Assembly (NCBI RefSeq): GCF_049651205.1
Contig: NZ_JBASBR010000011.1
Coordinates: forward strand, 59,472 to 123,471
Direction of reading: 5' to 3'
Source: Castellaniella sp049651205
GTDB taxonomy: Bacteria > Pseudomonadota > Gammaproteobacteria > Burkholderiales > Burkholderiaceae_B
Length of the DNA stretch: 64,000 bases
In this document: positions 7,547-16,332 of the stretch, one piece after another
Layout: every line of letters begins with the position of its first letter
Numbering within the stretch: the stretch's first letter is position 1
The notes under the pieces: model-generated
The model's input: the letters and a program-made list of their open reading frames with translations, nothing else
Databases searched by the model: none
What the model was told of the DNA's origin: nothing
Position numbers and translations under genes: made by a program

Positions 7547-10271
7547 GAAAAAAACCTTGTTGCTTGTCGATGGTTCTAGCTACTTATACCGGGCATATCA
7601 TGCCATGCCTGATTTGCGCAATGCGCAGCAAGAGCCCACCGGTGCCCTGTACGGCGTCATATCCATGTTACGGAGGCTCATGCAGGATTACAAGGATGCT
7701 GCGCAATACGGGGCTTGTGTCTTTGATGCGCCGGGTGGCTCGTTTCGAGAGCAAATGTACCCTGAGTACAAGGCCAATCGTCCCTCGATGCCGGATGATT
7801 TGAGGCGTCAGATTGCACCCATCCACGAGGCGGTGGCCGCCCTGGGCTGGACGGTAATTTGTGAGCCCGATGTCGAGGCAGATGATGTGATTGGCACTTT
7901 GGCCACTCAGGCCGCCAAAGAGGGCTTTTATACCATTATTTCCACGGGCGACAAGGATTTGGCGCAACTGGTCAACGATGACGTCGAGCTCATAAACACC
8001 ATGACCAATGATCGCCAGGATCACGATGGGGTAGTGCGCAAATTTGGTGTGCCCCCCGAGCGCATCATCGATTACCTGATGCTGACTGGCGATACTGTGG
8101 ACAACGTGCCCGGGGTGGATAAGGTGGGGCCCAAGACAGCGGCCAAATGGCTTGCCGAGTATGGCAGCATCGAAGCCATCATCGAGCATGCGCACGAGAT
8201 CAAAGGGGTAGCGGGGGCCAATTTGCGGGCGGCAGTGCCTCAGTTTGCAATGACACGCGACCTCCTGACGATTCGCGTTGATTGTGACCTGGGCGGCCGG
8301 TTTGGCGTACCCAGCCTGCAACTGCGCCAGCCCGATACGCCGGCACTCACGCGTTTATACGAACATTACGGGTTTCGCTCGTGGCTGCGTGAGATCACCA
8401 GAGACCCCGGCCGCATCCCTGAGCAAGATGCCCGGGCGGCACAAGCAGACGCCGCCCCCGCGGCGCCGGCAGGAATCAAATACGAAACCATCCTCGACAA
8501 GCAGCATTTTGCAAGCTGGTTGAAGCGGCTTGAGTCTGCCCCCCTGGTGGCGCTGGATACCGAAACCACCAGCCTTGACCCCATGGTGGCGCGCCTGATT
8601 GGCTTATCAGTATCAATAGAGCCCGGCCATGCGGCGTATATCCCGGTGGGGCATCGTGCGCCGGGTACGCCCGAGCAACTGGATCGTGCCTGGGTATTGG
8701 AGCAACTACGCCCCTGGATCGAGAATCCAGCAGCCGCCAAACTGCTGCACCATGCCAAGTATGATGCGCATGTACTAGCCAACGAGGGCTTGCATCTATG
8801 CGGTATCCGGCACGACACCATGCTGCAGGCGTATGTATTGCAGTCTCACCGGCGAGTCAATCTGCAAGATCTCTGCATTCAGTGGCTGGGTGTTACCGGC
8901 ACCACCTACGAAGACCTCTGTGGCAAAGGTGCCCGGCAGATCGGCTTTGATGAAGTCGATCTCGAGCGTGCTGCCCACTATGCGGCAGAAGATGCTGATT
9001 TCACCCTCCGCCTGCATCAGGTGCTGTGGCCCCGCGTGCAGGCTGGGGCCGGGTTCAAGCGGATTTACCAGCTTGAAATCCAGACGTCCGAGGTACTGAC
9101 GCGCATCGAGCGTAACGGTGTAGCCCTGGATGTGAATGTGCTGGCGCGCCAAAGCCACGAGCTGGGCGAACAAATGATTGCGCTTGAGGCGCAGGCCCAT
9201 GTGCTGGCGGGACAACCCTTTAATTTGAATTCACCCAAGCAGCTGGGCGAAATCCTGTTTACGCAGATGCAGTTGCCGGTGGTGCGCAAAACGGCCAGTG
9301 GTGCCCCGTCCACAGACGAAGAAGTTCTTACCCGCTTGGCGGCAGATTATCCCTTGCCGCGCCTGCTGCTGGATTATCGCGGGATCGCCAAGCTGAAATC
9401 CACCTACACCGACAAGCTACCGCGGATGATTGATGCCCGGACTGGGCGTGTCCATACGCGCTATGCGCAAGCTGCCGTGGTGACTGGGCGGCTGGCTTCA
9501 TCCGACCCCAATTTACAAAATATCCCGGTGCGTACCGCTGAAGGCCGGCGTGTGCGCGCTGCCTTTGTGTCCAGTCTTGGCAAGATTCTGTCAGCTGATT
9601 ATTCTCAAATCGAGTTGCGGGTGATGGCGCATGTGTCTGGCGACGAAAATCTGCGTCAGGCATTTGCCCACGGGCAAGACATCCACCGGGCTACTGCGGC
9701 CGAAGTCTTTGGCGTAGCGCCCGATCAGGTGGATGCCGAGCACCGGCGTGCCGCCAAGGCGATCAATTTCGGGCTGATCTACGGGATGGGCGAATTTGGC
9801 CTGGCAACCAATCTGGGTATTACCCGTGCTGCGGCCAGGGCTTATATCGATCGCTATTTCATGCGTTATCCCGGGGTGGCCGATTACATGGATCGCATCC
9901 GTCGCCAGGCGCGCGAGCAAGGCTATGTCGAAACCGTCTTTGGTCGCCGCCTGCATTTTCCCGATCTTGCCGGCGTAAAGGGACCCCGGGCGGCAGCGGC
10001 CGAGCGCGCAGCCATCAACGCCCCCATGCAAGGCACCGCGGCCGATCTCATCAAGATGGCCATGGTGGCCGTCCAGCAATGGATGCAGGAAAAGCAGCTG
10101 GCCAGCCTGATGGTGATGCAGGTGCACGATGAGCTGGTTTTTGACGTGACGCCAGACGAAGTGGAATTATTGCGCGCCGAGGTGCCTCGTCTGATGGCGG
10201 GTGTGGCAGAACTGGCCGTGCCGCTGATTGCTGAAGTGGGGGTTGGCAACGATTGGGGTCAGGCTCATTAA
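7545..10271 (+). CDS. polA: DNA polymerase I
   Basis: DNA polymerase I, 908 residues, used in Okazaki fragment maturation and repair. The N-terminal 5'-3' exonuclease starts LLLVDGSSYLYRAYHAMP. The 3'-5' proofreading domain keeps its metal ligands (LDTETTS with Asp338 and Glu340; YAAEDADFTLRL). The polymerase domain has motif A (SADYSQIELRVMAH), the O-helix (KAINFGLIYGMGEF) and motif C (QVHDELVFDV). ATG 7545 aligns with family starts; a TTG at 7536 is also in frame. No Shine-Dalgarno is seen upstream (the bases are T-rich). The 5' end has no intergenic space because the LOG gene starts on the opposite strand at 7546. Confidence 0.96.
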   Translation: MKKTLLLVDGSSYLYRAYHAMPDLRNAQQEPTGALYGVISMLRRLMQDYKDAAQYGACVFDAPGGSFREQMYPEYKANRPSMPDDLRRQIAPIHEAVAALGWTVICEPDVEADDVIGTLATQAAKEGFYTIISTGDKDLAQLVNDDVELINTMTNDRQDHDGVVRKFGVPPERIIDYLMLTGDTVDNVPGVDKVGPKTAAKWLAEYGSIEAIIEHAHEIKGVAGANLRAAVPQFAMTRDLLTIRVDCDLGGRFGVPSLQLRQPDTPALTRLYEHYGFRSWLREITRDPGRIPEQDARAAQADAAPAAPAGIKYETILDKQHFASWLKRLESAPLVALDTETTSLDPMVARLIGLSVSIEPGHAAYIPVGHRAPGTPEQLDRAWVLEQLRPWIENPAAAKLLHHAKYDAHVLANEGLHLCGIRHDTMLQAYVLQSHRRVNLQDLCIQWLGVTGTTYEDLCGKGARQIGFDEVDLERAAHYAAEDADFTLRLHQVLWPRVQAGAGFKRIYQLEIQTSEVLTRIERNGVALDVNVLARQSHELGEQMIALEAQAHVLAGQPFNLNSPKQLGEILFTQMQLPVVRKTASGAPSTDEEVLTRLAADYPLPRLLLDYRGIAKLKSTYTDKLPRMIDARTGRVHTRYAQAAVVTGRLASSDPNLQNIPVRTAEGRRVRAAFVSSLGKILSADYSQIELRVMAHVSGDENLRQAFAHGQDIHRATAAEVFGVAPDQVDAEHRRAAKAINFGLIYGMGEFGLATNLGITRAAARAYIDRYFMRYPGVADYMDRIRRQAREQGYVETVFGRRLHFPDLAGVKGPRAAAAERAAINAPMQGTAADLIKMAMVAVQQWMQEKQLASLMVMQVHDELVFDVTPDEVELLRAEVPRLMAGVAELAVPLIAEVGVGNDWGQAH

Positions 10272-10352
10272 GGGTAGTGCCTAGGCCGCGGGGTGCTGGT
10301 GATATGGGGGTATCAAAGCAAGGTTACCTTGTTTACCCCCGATTGCTGCAGA

Positions 10353-12011
10353 TCAGTCGGATTCACGAAGCCGGTTGGGTAAGAGCTCGCCGTAATGGGC
10401 CAAAATAGGGTAGGCCGCAGCGTTTACCAAGTAGGCGCTGACACCACCCGCATCACGCAAGACCTCCAGATAAAACGCACCCACATCGGCCGCCTCGATC
10501 TGGCCTGTTTTGATGCGCTCAAGGTGGCGGTCGGCTGCTTCGGCCTCGAGCGTTCGAAAATAGTCTTTCTCAAACGCCAGGGTGCGCGCCACATGGCGAT
10601 CTCCGGACACAAACAGGGAGGCTGCCTGACGCAGATTGCGTTGCAGGCGATCCATCGTTTGCTGTAGTTCTTGCTGTTGCCCGCTTTCCAGTACCCAGTG
10701 TTTTTTTTGCAGCCGGCTGGCGTGCCCCAGCAATCCCATGCCTGAGACACTGGCTGCGTGTGCAATGTTTGTGGAAAATGCCAGAATCGTTTTCAGGTAT
10801 TTTTCGTCTTCGGCGCTCAGGCTTTCCTGGTCTTGGGTGGCCAGGTACGCCGTGATGGATTGGTCGAGCTGGCTGATGGCTCCGTTAAGGTAACGGGCGC
10901 GCCCGATAGCCGGGGTGTCTTCGTGCAGCAGTGCGCGTTCGGTCAGTTGCAGGGATTCGCGCAGGAGGTCAATGAGGCGCAGCGCTTCGCGTGCAGCCTG
11001 CCCCAGGGCGACAGCCGGAACCTCGCGGGCTGAGTCGTCCAGGTAACGGGGGCGGGCGGGGTCGTCTGGATTGATGCGCTGAGGCAGGAACCGCTGCAGC
11101 AGATTGGCATATGGCCGCACTATCGGCATAAAGCATGCCGCCACCACCAGATTGAAGGCCAGATGAAAATTGGCTACCCCATGGGCGGAATCCTGGCCCA
11201 GCACTGTCATGATCTCGTTTGCCCATGGCAGCAGGGCCATCCCGAGCAGACATCCCACCACCCGTGTGCCCAGATTGCCTACCGGCAGCCGGCGGGAGGC
11301 GGGGTTGTCGTCGTAGCCGCCTTCGAGAACGGGGTTGATGGCGGTGCCCAAGTTGGCGCCCAGCACCAGGGTATAGGCCAGTGTGGGGTCTGCCAGCCCG
11401 TGGTGTGCCAATGACATGATCAGCACAACCACGGCCACGCTGGAGTGTGAGGCCCAGGTAAGCGCGGTGCTGGCCAATAGCGCGAGCAAGGGAGCGGCAC
11501 CCAGTGCATCCAATGCCGTACCCAGCATTGGGGCGTTTTTGAGTGGCTCGAACATGGTGACGAGCTCGTTTAGCGACAACAACACCAGCCCGAGGCCGAT
11601 AAACGCGCGCCCGAGATCCCGTGCGCGCCCAGGCGCGTAGTGGCGAAACATCCAGACCCCGATCAACACCAGCCCCGGCGCAAGCGCGGTGGGATTGAAG
11701 GACAGGGCCTGTACGATCAGGGTGGTACCTACGTTGGCGCCCAACATGGCGGCCAGCCCGGGCACTAGCGATACCAGGCCATCCATGGCAAAACCAGTGA
11801 TCATCAGACCTGTGGCCGTGCTGCTTTGAATGGCTGCCGTGATGATCAGGCCCGTGCCAAAGGCCCGGGGCAGGGAGCCCATTGCGCGGCCCATCCAGAC
11901 CCCCAGCGTTTTGCCAAAGGCCCGCTGGACTCCGGTTTGCACCATATGCACGCCCCACAGCAGCAGGGCGATAAAGCCACTGAAGGCGATGATGACCTGG
12001 AGTTCGCGCAT
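10353..12011 (-). CDS. Na/Pi cotransporter family protein with PhoU-like domain
   Basis: Membrane protein of 552 residues in the NptA/YjbB family of sodium-dependent phosphate transporters. The N-terminal half has two inverted Na/Pi repeats with the signature QSSTATGL (about 62-69) and a second SHSSVAVVV motif, with about 9 hydrophobic segments up to residue 310. The C-terminal part (about 340-545) is a helical PhoU-like cytoplasmic domain. It could move phosphate in either direction. It begins 12 bases after the htpX stop on the same strand, so the two may be cotranscribed. It converges on polA, with 81 bases between them. Confidence 0.88.
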   Translation of the reverse strand: MRELQVIIAFSGFIALLLWGVHMVQTGVQRAFGKTLGVWMGRAMGSLPRAFGTGLIITAAIQSSTATGLMITGFAMDGLVSLVPGLAAMLGANVGTTLIVQALSFNPTALAPGLVLIGVWMFRHYAPGRARDLGRAFIGLGLVLLSLNELVTMFEPLKNAPMLGTALDALGAAPLLALLASTALTWASHSSVAVVVLIMSLAHHGLADPTLAYTLVLGANLGTAINPVLEGGYDDNPASRRLPVGNLGTRVVGCLLGMALLPWANEIMTVLGQDSAHGVANFHLAFNLVVAACFMPIVRPYANLLQRFLPQRINPDDPARPRYLDDSAREVPAVALGQAAREALRLIDLLRESLQLTERALLHEDTPAIGRARYLNGAISQLDQSITAYLATQDQESLSAEDEKYLKTILAFSTNIAHAASVSGMGLLGHASRLQKKHWVLESGQQQELQQTMDRLQRNLRQAASLFVSGDRHVARTLAFEKDYFRTLEAEAADRHLERIKTGQIEAADVGAFYLEVLRDAGGVSAYLVNAAAYPILAHYGELLPNRLRESD

Positions 12012-12023
12012 GTGTCAGCCGTG

Positions 12024-12896
12024 TCAGGCTTGCTGGCGCAAGGCGTTGATGCGCTGCTCGATGGGGGGGTGGGAGGCGAACAAGGCGCCCAATGCTTTAC
12101 CGGCGATGCCCGAAGCCTGGAACGTTTTTGGCAACTCGCCGGCATCCACGCCGCCCAGACGGGCCAGGGCATGAATCATGGGGTCTCGGGACCCCAGCAG
12201 ACGTGCCGAGCCGGCATCCGCCCGGAATTCACGTTGGCGGGAAAACCAGGCCACGATAATGGATGCCAGGACGCCAAAAAGGATCTCGCACACGAAGACG
12301 CTGATGTAATACCCCATGCCGACACCGCGTTCGTTCTTGAGAATGGCGCGATCAATGAAGTAGCCCACAATGCGCGACAGGAAGATGACGAACGTGTTGA
12401 CGACGCCCTGGATCAGAGTAAGTGTGACCATATCGCCGTTTGAAACGTGAGTGATTTCGTGTCCCAGCACTGCGGTGACTTCTTCTTCTGTCATTGACGA
12501 TAACAGGCCCGTGGAGACGGCCACGAGTGCGTTGTTGCGGAAGGCTCCGGTGGCAAATGCGTTGGGTGCGCCTTCGTAGATGGCGACTTCAGGATGACCG
12601 ATGCCTGCGCGGTCGGCCAGTTGGTGCACGGTATCCACTAGCCAGGCTTCGCGCGCATTACGGGGTGCCTGGGGGTCTATGACATGAGCACCTGTGCTGG
12701 TTTTGGCCATCCATTTGCTGATCAGCAACGAGATAAACGCGCCGCCAAAACCAATGACGGCAGCAAAGACCAGCAAGGCGCCGGGATTGATGCCGTTGGC
12801 GGTGAGATAGCGCCCGACGCCCAGCAGGTTCATTGTGATGCTGAGGATCGCAACGACGGCAAGGTTGGTGAGAAGAAACAGGATGATGCGCTTCAT
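12024..12896 (-). CDS. htpX: Membrane zinc metalloprotease HtpX
   Basis: M48 membrane protease of 290 residues for quality control of inner-membrane proteins. Two N-terminal transmembrane helices (about 4-26 and 39-59) precede the active site LGHEITHVSNGD, with zinc ligands His146 and His150 and catalytic Glu147. Two further hydrophobic segments (VVNTFVIFLSRIVGYFI; ISVFVCEILFGVLASIIVAWF) follow, and a downstream Glu ligand is in FRADAGSARL. ATG 12896 (MKRIILFLLTNLAVV) matches family starts; the upstream extension of the frame overlaps the divergent sulfurtransferase and is rejected. HtpX is often heat-shock regulated, but I cannot see a convincing sigma-32 promoter. Confidence 0.94.
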   Translation of the reverse strand: MKRIILFLLTNLAVVAILSITMNLLGVGRYLTANGINPGALLVFAAVIGFGGAFISLLISKWMAKTSTGAHVIDPQAPRNAREAWLVDTVHQLADRAGIGHPEVAIYEGAPNAFATGAFRNNALVAVSTGLLSSMTEEEVTAVLGHEITHVSNGDMVTLTLIQGVVNTFVIFLSRIVGYFIDRAILKNERGVGMGYYISVFVCEILFGVLASIIVAWFSRQREFRADAGSARLLGSRDPMIHALARLGGVDAGELPKTFQASGIAGKALGALFASHPPIEQRINALRQQA

Positions 12897-13071
12897 AAGA
12901 GAGACGGCTCCGGGAGTCGTGTACAAATTGGGGATGTGCCCAAAGTGTATAGTATCGGCTCTGTAAACTGTATCCCCGTGTGGCAGGTATTTTGGGCCCC
13001 GGGCCCTTGCTCTGTGCGCGAAGACACGCTTGCTACACGCCAGGATGTTTTCACCCAGGAGGTTCAGCGCC

Positions 13072-14481
13072 ATGTCCGATTTATTGATTCAGGCGGATGA
13101 GTTAAAGGCACGCTTACAACGGCCCGGTTGTCTGGTCTTCGATGTGCGCCATGATCTGGCCAAGCCCAATGCCGGGCGCGAGGCCTATCGGCAAGGACAT
13201 ATTCCGCACGCTCTTTACCTCGACCACGAGATGCAGTTGTGCGCCCCGTGCACAGGCCAAAATGGTCGCCACCCCTTGCCGGATCGCGCCGATTTTGCTG
13301 CCTTGATGCGGGCGCAAGGCCTTACGGCACGTTCGGATGTGGTGGTATACGATGCGGGCAACAGTATGTTTGCCGCCCATCTGTGGTGGATGTTGCGTTG
13401 GCTGGGCCACGAATCCGTTGCCGTGCTGGACGGCGGCTGGGCGGCGTGGCTGGCTACGGATGGGCCCGTAGAATCGGGCCTGCGCGAAGCATCCATCAGC
13501 GAAGCCCAAGCCTTGCAGGGCCTGGTACAAACGCGTCAGCCATCAATGCCAACAGTGGACGCCCGTGCCGTGTTGGGCAATCTGGACGAGCCGCGATTTA
13601 CTGTGCTGGATGCCCGTGCCCCCGAGCGCTTCAGCGGCCAGGTTGAGCCCATGGATCCGGTGGGTGGTCATATCCCGGGTGCGCTCAATCGTCCGTTTGT
13701 GCAAAACGTGCAGGCCGATGGCCGCTTCAAGCCGGCATCGCAACTGCGGGCCGAGTTCGAATCTTTGCTGGGCGACCGCCTGGATCGCGGGATTGTGCAC
13801 CAGTGTGGCTCGGGTATTACGGCTTGCCACAATCTGTTTGCAATGGAGCTGGCGGGCTTTAGGGGTTCTGCCTTGTATCCGGGCTCCTGGAGCGAATGGT
13901 GCAGCGACCCCGATCGTCCGGTGGCCCGCGGCGTGGCGCCTAACCGCCCGCAAGGGGCGCGTGCAGATAGCCAGCGTCCGAGCATTGCACTCCAAAATCT
14001 GGATATTGAGATATTACGCAGTACGTACGAGGCGAAGCAAGTTGCCCATTGGATCTATCAGGAATGGGCGCGGTTTGAAACGGATGCGGTATGGCAAAAG
14101 AACCGCCAGGATCTCGATAGATCCTTGAACGAGGCGCTATCGATCCCTAAATTCTTTGTGGCACGCCAGGCCGGTCAGTTGATCGGGATGGCCAGTATTG
14201 TTGAAAATGATTTACCTAGCCATCCCGAACTGCACCCTTGGCTGGCCAATGTGTATGTGTCACCGGAATGGCGGAGCCGCGGTGTCGGTAGCAGATTGAT
14301 CCGGCGGGCGATGGATTGGTCCAGTACATTGGTCTCCACCGTTTACCTTTACACCACCAGCCAGGTGGAACTCTATCTGCACCTGGGCTGGGAAATCCTC
14401 CAGGAGGATCTCTATAACGACCGCAGAATTACGCTGATGTGTTGTCGTGCGGCTGCGATGACAAAGGATCGTACCGTGTGA
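13072..14481 (+). CDS. sseA: 3-mercaptopyruvate sulfurtransferase fused to GNAT acetyltransferase
   Basis: A 469-residue protein. Residues 1 to about 290 are two tandem rhodanese domains as in SseA. The first is inactive (Asp in VVVYDAGNSMFAAHLWWML) and the second has the catalytic loop CGSGITA with Cys245, the CGSGVTA-type loop typical of mercaptopyruvate rather than thiosulfate sulfurtransferases. Residues about 305-469 are a GNAT domain with acetyl-CoA loop RSRGVG at 401-406 and the C-terminal YLHLGWEI element. E. coli SseA stops near 281 residues, so the GNAT part is an extra domain. The start has AGGAGG at 13057-13062. The 3' end overlaps a convergent gene by 53 bases. The acetylated substrate is unknown. 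Confidence 0.88.
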   Translation: MSDLLIQADELKARLQRPGCLVFDVRHDLAKPNAGREAYRQGHIPHALYLDHEMQLCAPCTGQNGRHPLPDRADFAALMRAQGLTARSDVVVYDAGNSMFAAHLWWMLRWLGHESVAVLDGGWAAWLATDGPVESGLREASISEAQALQGLVQTRQPSMPTVDARAVLGNLDEPRFTVLDARAPERFSGQVEPMDPVGGHIPGALNRPFVQNVQADGRFKPASQLRAEFESLLGDRLDRGIVHQCGSGITACHNLFAMELAGFRGSALYPGSWSEWCSDPDRPVARGVAPNRPQGARADSQRPSIALQNLDIEILRSTYEAKQVAHWIYQEWARFETDAVWQKNRQDLDRSLNEALSIPKFFVARQAGQLIGMASIVENDLPSHPELHPWLANVYVSPEWRSRGVGSRLIRRAMDWSSTLVSTVYLYTTSQVELYLHLGWEILQEDLYNDRRITLMCCRAAAMTKDRTV

Positions 14482-14971
14482 TCCACGCGTTGGATCCTAC
14501 CTCGGTCTTGGCCCCTTCGGACAGAATGACGAGCAGTTCGTGGGAATAGCGGTAGCCTTCATTTTCCTTGCGCAGGAATTCCTGCATGGTGGGACAGCGG
14601 TTATAGAGCCCCTGCATGTAGATTTTCCAGACGCGGTAGGTTTCGTCGTCTAGCGCATTGACATGCAGGACGATGTTTTCCATGTGATCGCAGATTAGTT
14701 CGTTGACTGCCAATATCGTGCTGCGTAGCGGCTCGTCCGGCGGCAGTGGTTTGTTTTCGTAGAAATATGGCCGGCACTCCGGGTGGTTCACGAACGTCTG
14801 TAGTACCGCCGCCCCAACGTTATAGATTTGCCAGCTCGTTTGTGTTTCCAGGGTCTGCCGATCTGCACTGAGCTGCCGGATGACCAGAATAAAGCCCACT
14901 ATTGTGACGACGGGGCCCAGCCAAGTGCCGATGGTTGCCCAAAAGGTAAGGTTGCTGGTGATGTCTGGCAT
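14429..14971 (-). CDS. Hypothetical membrane-anchored protein
   Basis: I do not recognise this 180-residue protein. It has one N-terminal membrane segment (about residues 10-31, TIGTWLGPVVTIVGFILVI) followed by a soluble, acidic, helical domain rich in aromatic residues (NHPECRPYFYENKPLPPDEP; VWKIYMQGLYNRCP). With few positive charges before the helix and a basic R-x7-R segment after it, the soluble part is probably cytoplasmic. Its last 53 bases overlap the convergent sulfurtransferase-GNAT gene. The local sequence is less GC-rich than the surroundings, a mild sign of recent acquisition. No clear Shine-Dalgarno is seen. Confidence 0.65.
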   Translation of the reverse strand: MPDITSNLTFWATIGTWLGPVVTIVGFILVIRQLSADRQTLETQTSWQIYNVGAAVLQTFVNHPECRPYFYENKPLPPDEPLRSTILAVNELICDHMENIVLHVNALDDETYRVWKIYMQGLYNRCPTMQEFLRKENEGYRYSHELLVILSEGAKTEVGSNAWITRYDPLSSQPHDNTSA

Positions 14972-15073
14972 GCTGATCTTCAGAAAGGTCTGGATGAGTA
15001 GCCTGAATTCTAACTTGGTTAGGCCGATTGTCTGGATTTGGGAGATGGGCCGAGTACATGTCTTCAGTTCTCG

Positions 15074-15079
15074 TACAAT
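15074..15079 (+). promoter_or_regulatory. Candidate -10 element (TACAAT) for the xseB-ispA-dxs-folE2 operon
   Basis: TACAAT matches the -10 consensus at 5 of 6 positions and lies 28 bases before the xseB ATG in the gap between the divergent hypothetical gene and xseB. No good -35 hexamer at 16-18 bp is seen, so the call is tentative. Confidence 0.4.
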
Positions 15080-15107
15080 TCAGTCTGGAACTAGATAACA
15101 GAATCCC

Positions 15108-15386
15108 ATGGCCAAGGAAAAAACCACAGTGCGCCCAGAGCCGTCAAAGGCCGGGCCGGCATTGCCACAAGACTTCGAAACCGCATTGTCCGAACTCGAG
15201 TCCATTGCCTCGCGTATGAGTGATGGCGATTTGGGGCTTGATGAGTCGATTGCGCTGTATCAGCGGGGGGTTGCGCTGGCTCGGGTTTGTCAGCAACGTC
15301 TAGAAGCTGCCGAGCAGCAAGTGCAGGTTTTGCAGGGACAACTGCTTGAGCCTTTGGATGACCACGCCGGGCAGGATGAGCAATAA
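15108..15386 (+). CDS. xseB: Exodeoxyribonuclease VII small subunit
   Basis: Small subunit of ExoVII, 92 residues. The helical core LPQDFETALSELESIASRM and LGLDESIALYQRGVALARVCQQRLEAAEQQV is the XseB family signature. It binds the XseA large subunit, which is not in this window. A short acidic tail follows. Its stop codon shares one base with the ispA ATG (TAATG), and the xseB-ispA-dxs order is common in proteobacteria. Confidence 0.93.
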   Translation: MAKEKTTVRPEPSKAGPALPQDFETALSELESIASRMSDGDLGLDESIALYQRGVALARVCQQRLEAAEQQVQVLQGQLLEPLDDHAGQDEQ

Positions 15387-16300
15387 TGTCCGCGACAGGC
15401 TGTTTTGATCAGTGGTTGCAGGATGCTGTCGGCCGTATTGGTGGGGTGCTCTCCGAGCTGCTTCCCGAGGCTGACGAAAGCCCTGTGCGCCTGCATGAAG
15501 CGATGCGCTATGCCGTGTTGGGTCCGGGAAAACGGGTGCGGGCTGCCCTGGTGTACGCCGCGGGTGAAGCCAGCTGTTCCTCAGGTGGCGTTTCTTCTGC
15601 CCAGGGCCTGGCTCTGGATGGTGCGGCCGCTGCGGTAGAGCTTGTGCACGCGTATTCCCTCATCCACGATGATCTTCCGTGCATGGATAATGATGATTTG
15701 CGACGTGGTCGGCCTACGGTGCATCGGCAATTCGACGATGAAGCCTTGGCAATGCTGGCGGGAGATGCCTTGCAACCCTTGGCGTTTGATTGTCTGGCAC
15801 AGATGCCGATCGCTCCGGCATTGGTGGTACAGGCTGTGCAATTATTGGCACGGGCGGCGGGTGCTGACGGCATGGTGGGCGGACAGGCCATCGATTGTGC
15901 CAGCGTGGGTCATGCCCTCACTATCGATGCACTGCAACGCATGCATCGCATGAAAACCGGAGCCATGCTCGAAGCCAGCGTGTTGCTGGGCGGGGTCGTG
16001 GCGGGTGCCAGCTCGACGGCGCGTAATGGGCTGGAGTCCTATGCGGCCGCGATGGGGCTGGCGTTTCAGATTGTGGATGATATTCTGGACGTTACGGCAG
16101 ATTCGGCTACTCTGGGGAAAACGGCAGGCAAGGATGCTGCACAGGGCAAACCTACCTATGTCTCGATTCTCGGCCTGGACGCTTCGCACAGTTTGCTCAA
16201 CGACCTTCGAGAGCAGGCTCACGAGGCGCTGTTGCCTTTGGGCCCGTCGGCCTGCCGCCTGCGCGAGCTTGCGGATTACATCATTGGCCGAACGCACTGA
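15386..16300 (+). CDS. ispA: Farnesyl diphosphate synthase
   Basis: Short-chain trans-polyprenyl synthase of 304 residues condensing IPP with DMAPP and GPP to farnesyl diphosphate. The first Asp-rich motif HDDLPCMDNDDLRRG carries Asp95, Asp96 and Asp101, with the six-residue spacing of bacterial FPP synthases. The second is FQIVDDILDVTAD (Asp231, Asp232, Asp235). The substrate-binding GPGKRVR segment is present near residue 47. It lies between xseB and dxs, so precursor supply and chain elongation are encoded together. The product would also feed the squalene genes near 30-33 kb. Confidence 0.95.
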   Translation: MSATGCFDQWLQDAVGRIGGVLSELLPEADESPVRLHEAMRYAVLGPGKRVRAALVYAAGEASCSSGGVSSAQGLALDGAAAAVELVHAYSLIHDDLPCMDNDDLRRGRPTVHRQFDDEALAMLAGDALQPLAFDCLAQMPIAPALVVQAVQLLARAAGADGMVGGQAIDCASVGHALTIDALQRMHRMKTGAMLEASVLLGGVVAGASSTARNGLESYAAAMGLAFQIVDDILDVTADSATLGKTAGKDAAQGKPTYVSILGLDASHSLLNDLREQAHEALLPLGPSACRLRELADYIIGRTH

Positions 16301-16332
16301 TATAGCCAGACCCAGGACACCAGAAGCACAAG

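Noticed and set aside
10306..10340. Imperfect hairpin between polA and the Na/Pi gene
   Set aside because: The stem has a bulge and there is no T run on either strand; a bidirectional terminator is possible but not supported.
10969..11958. 329-codon frame inside the Na/Pi cotransporter
   Set aside because: Same strand but shifted frame, Arg/Gly-rich product, no start signal: a GC-rich shadow.
12900..12980. Sigma-32 heat-shock promoter for htpX
   Set aside because: A CCCCAATT segment is present, but no CTTGAA-like -35 lies at the required distance.
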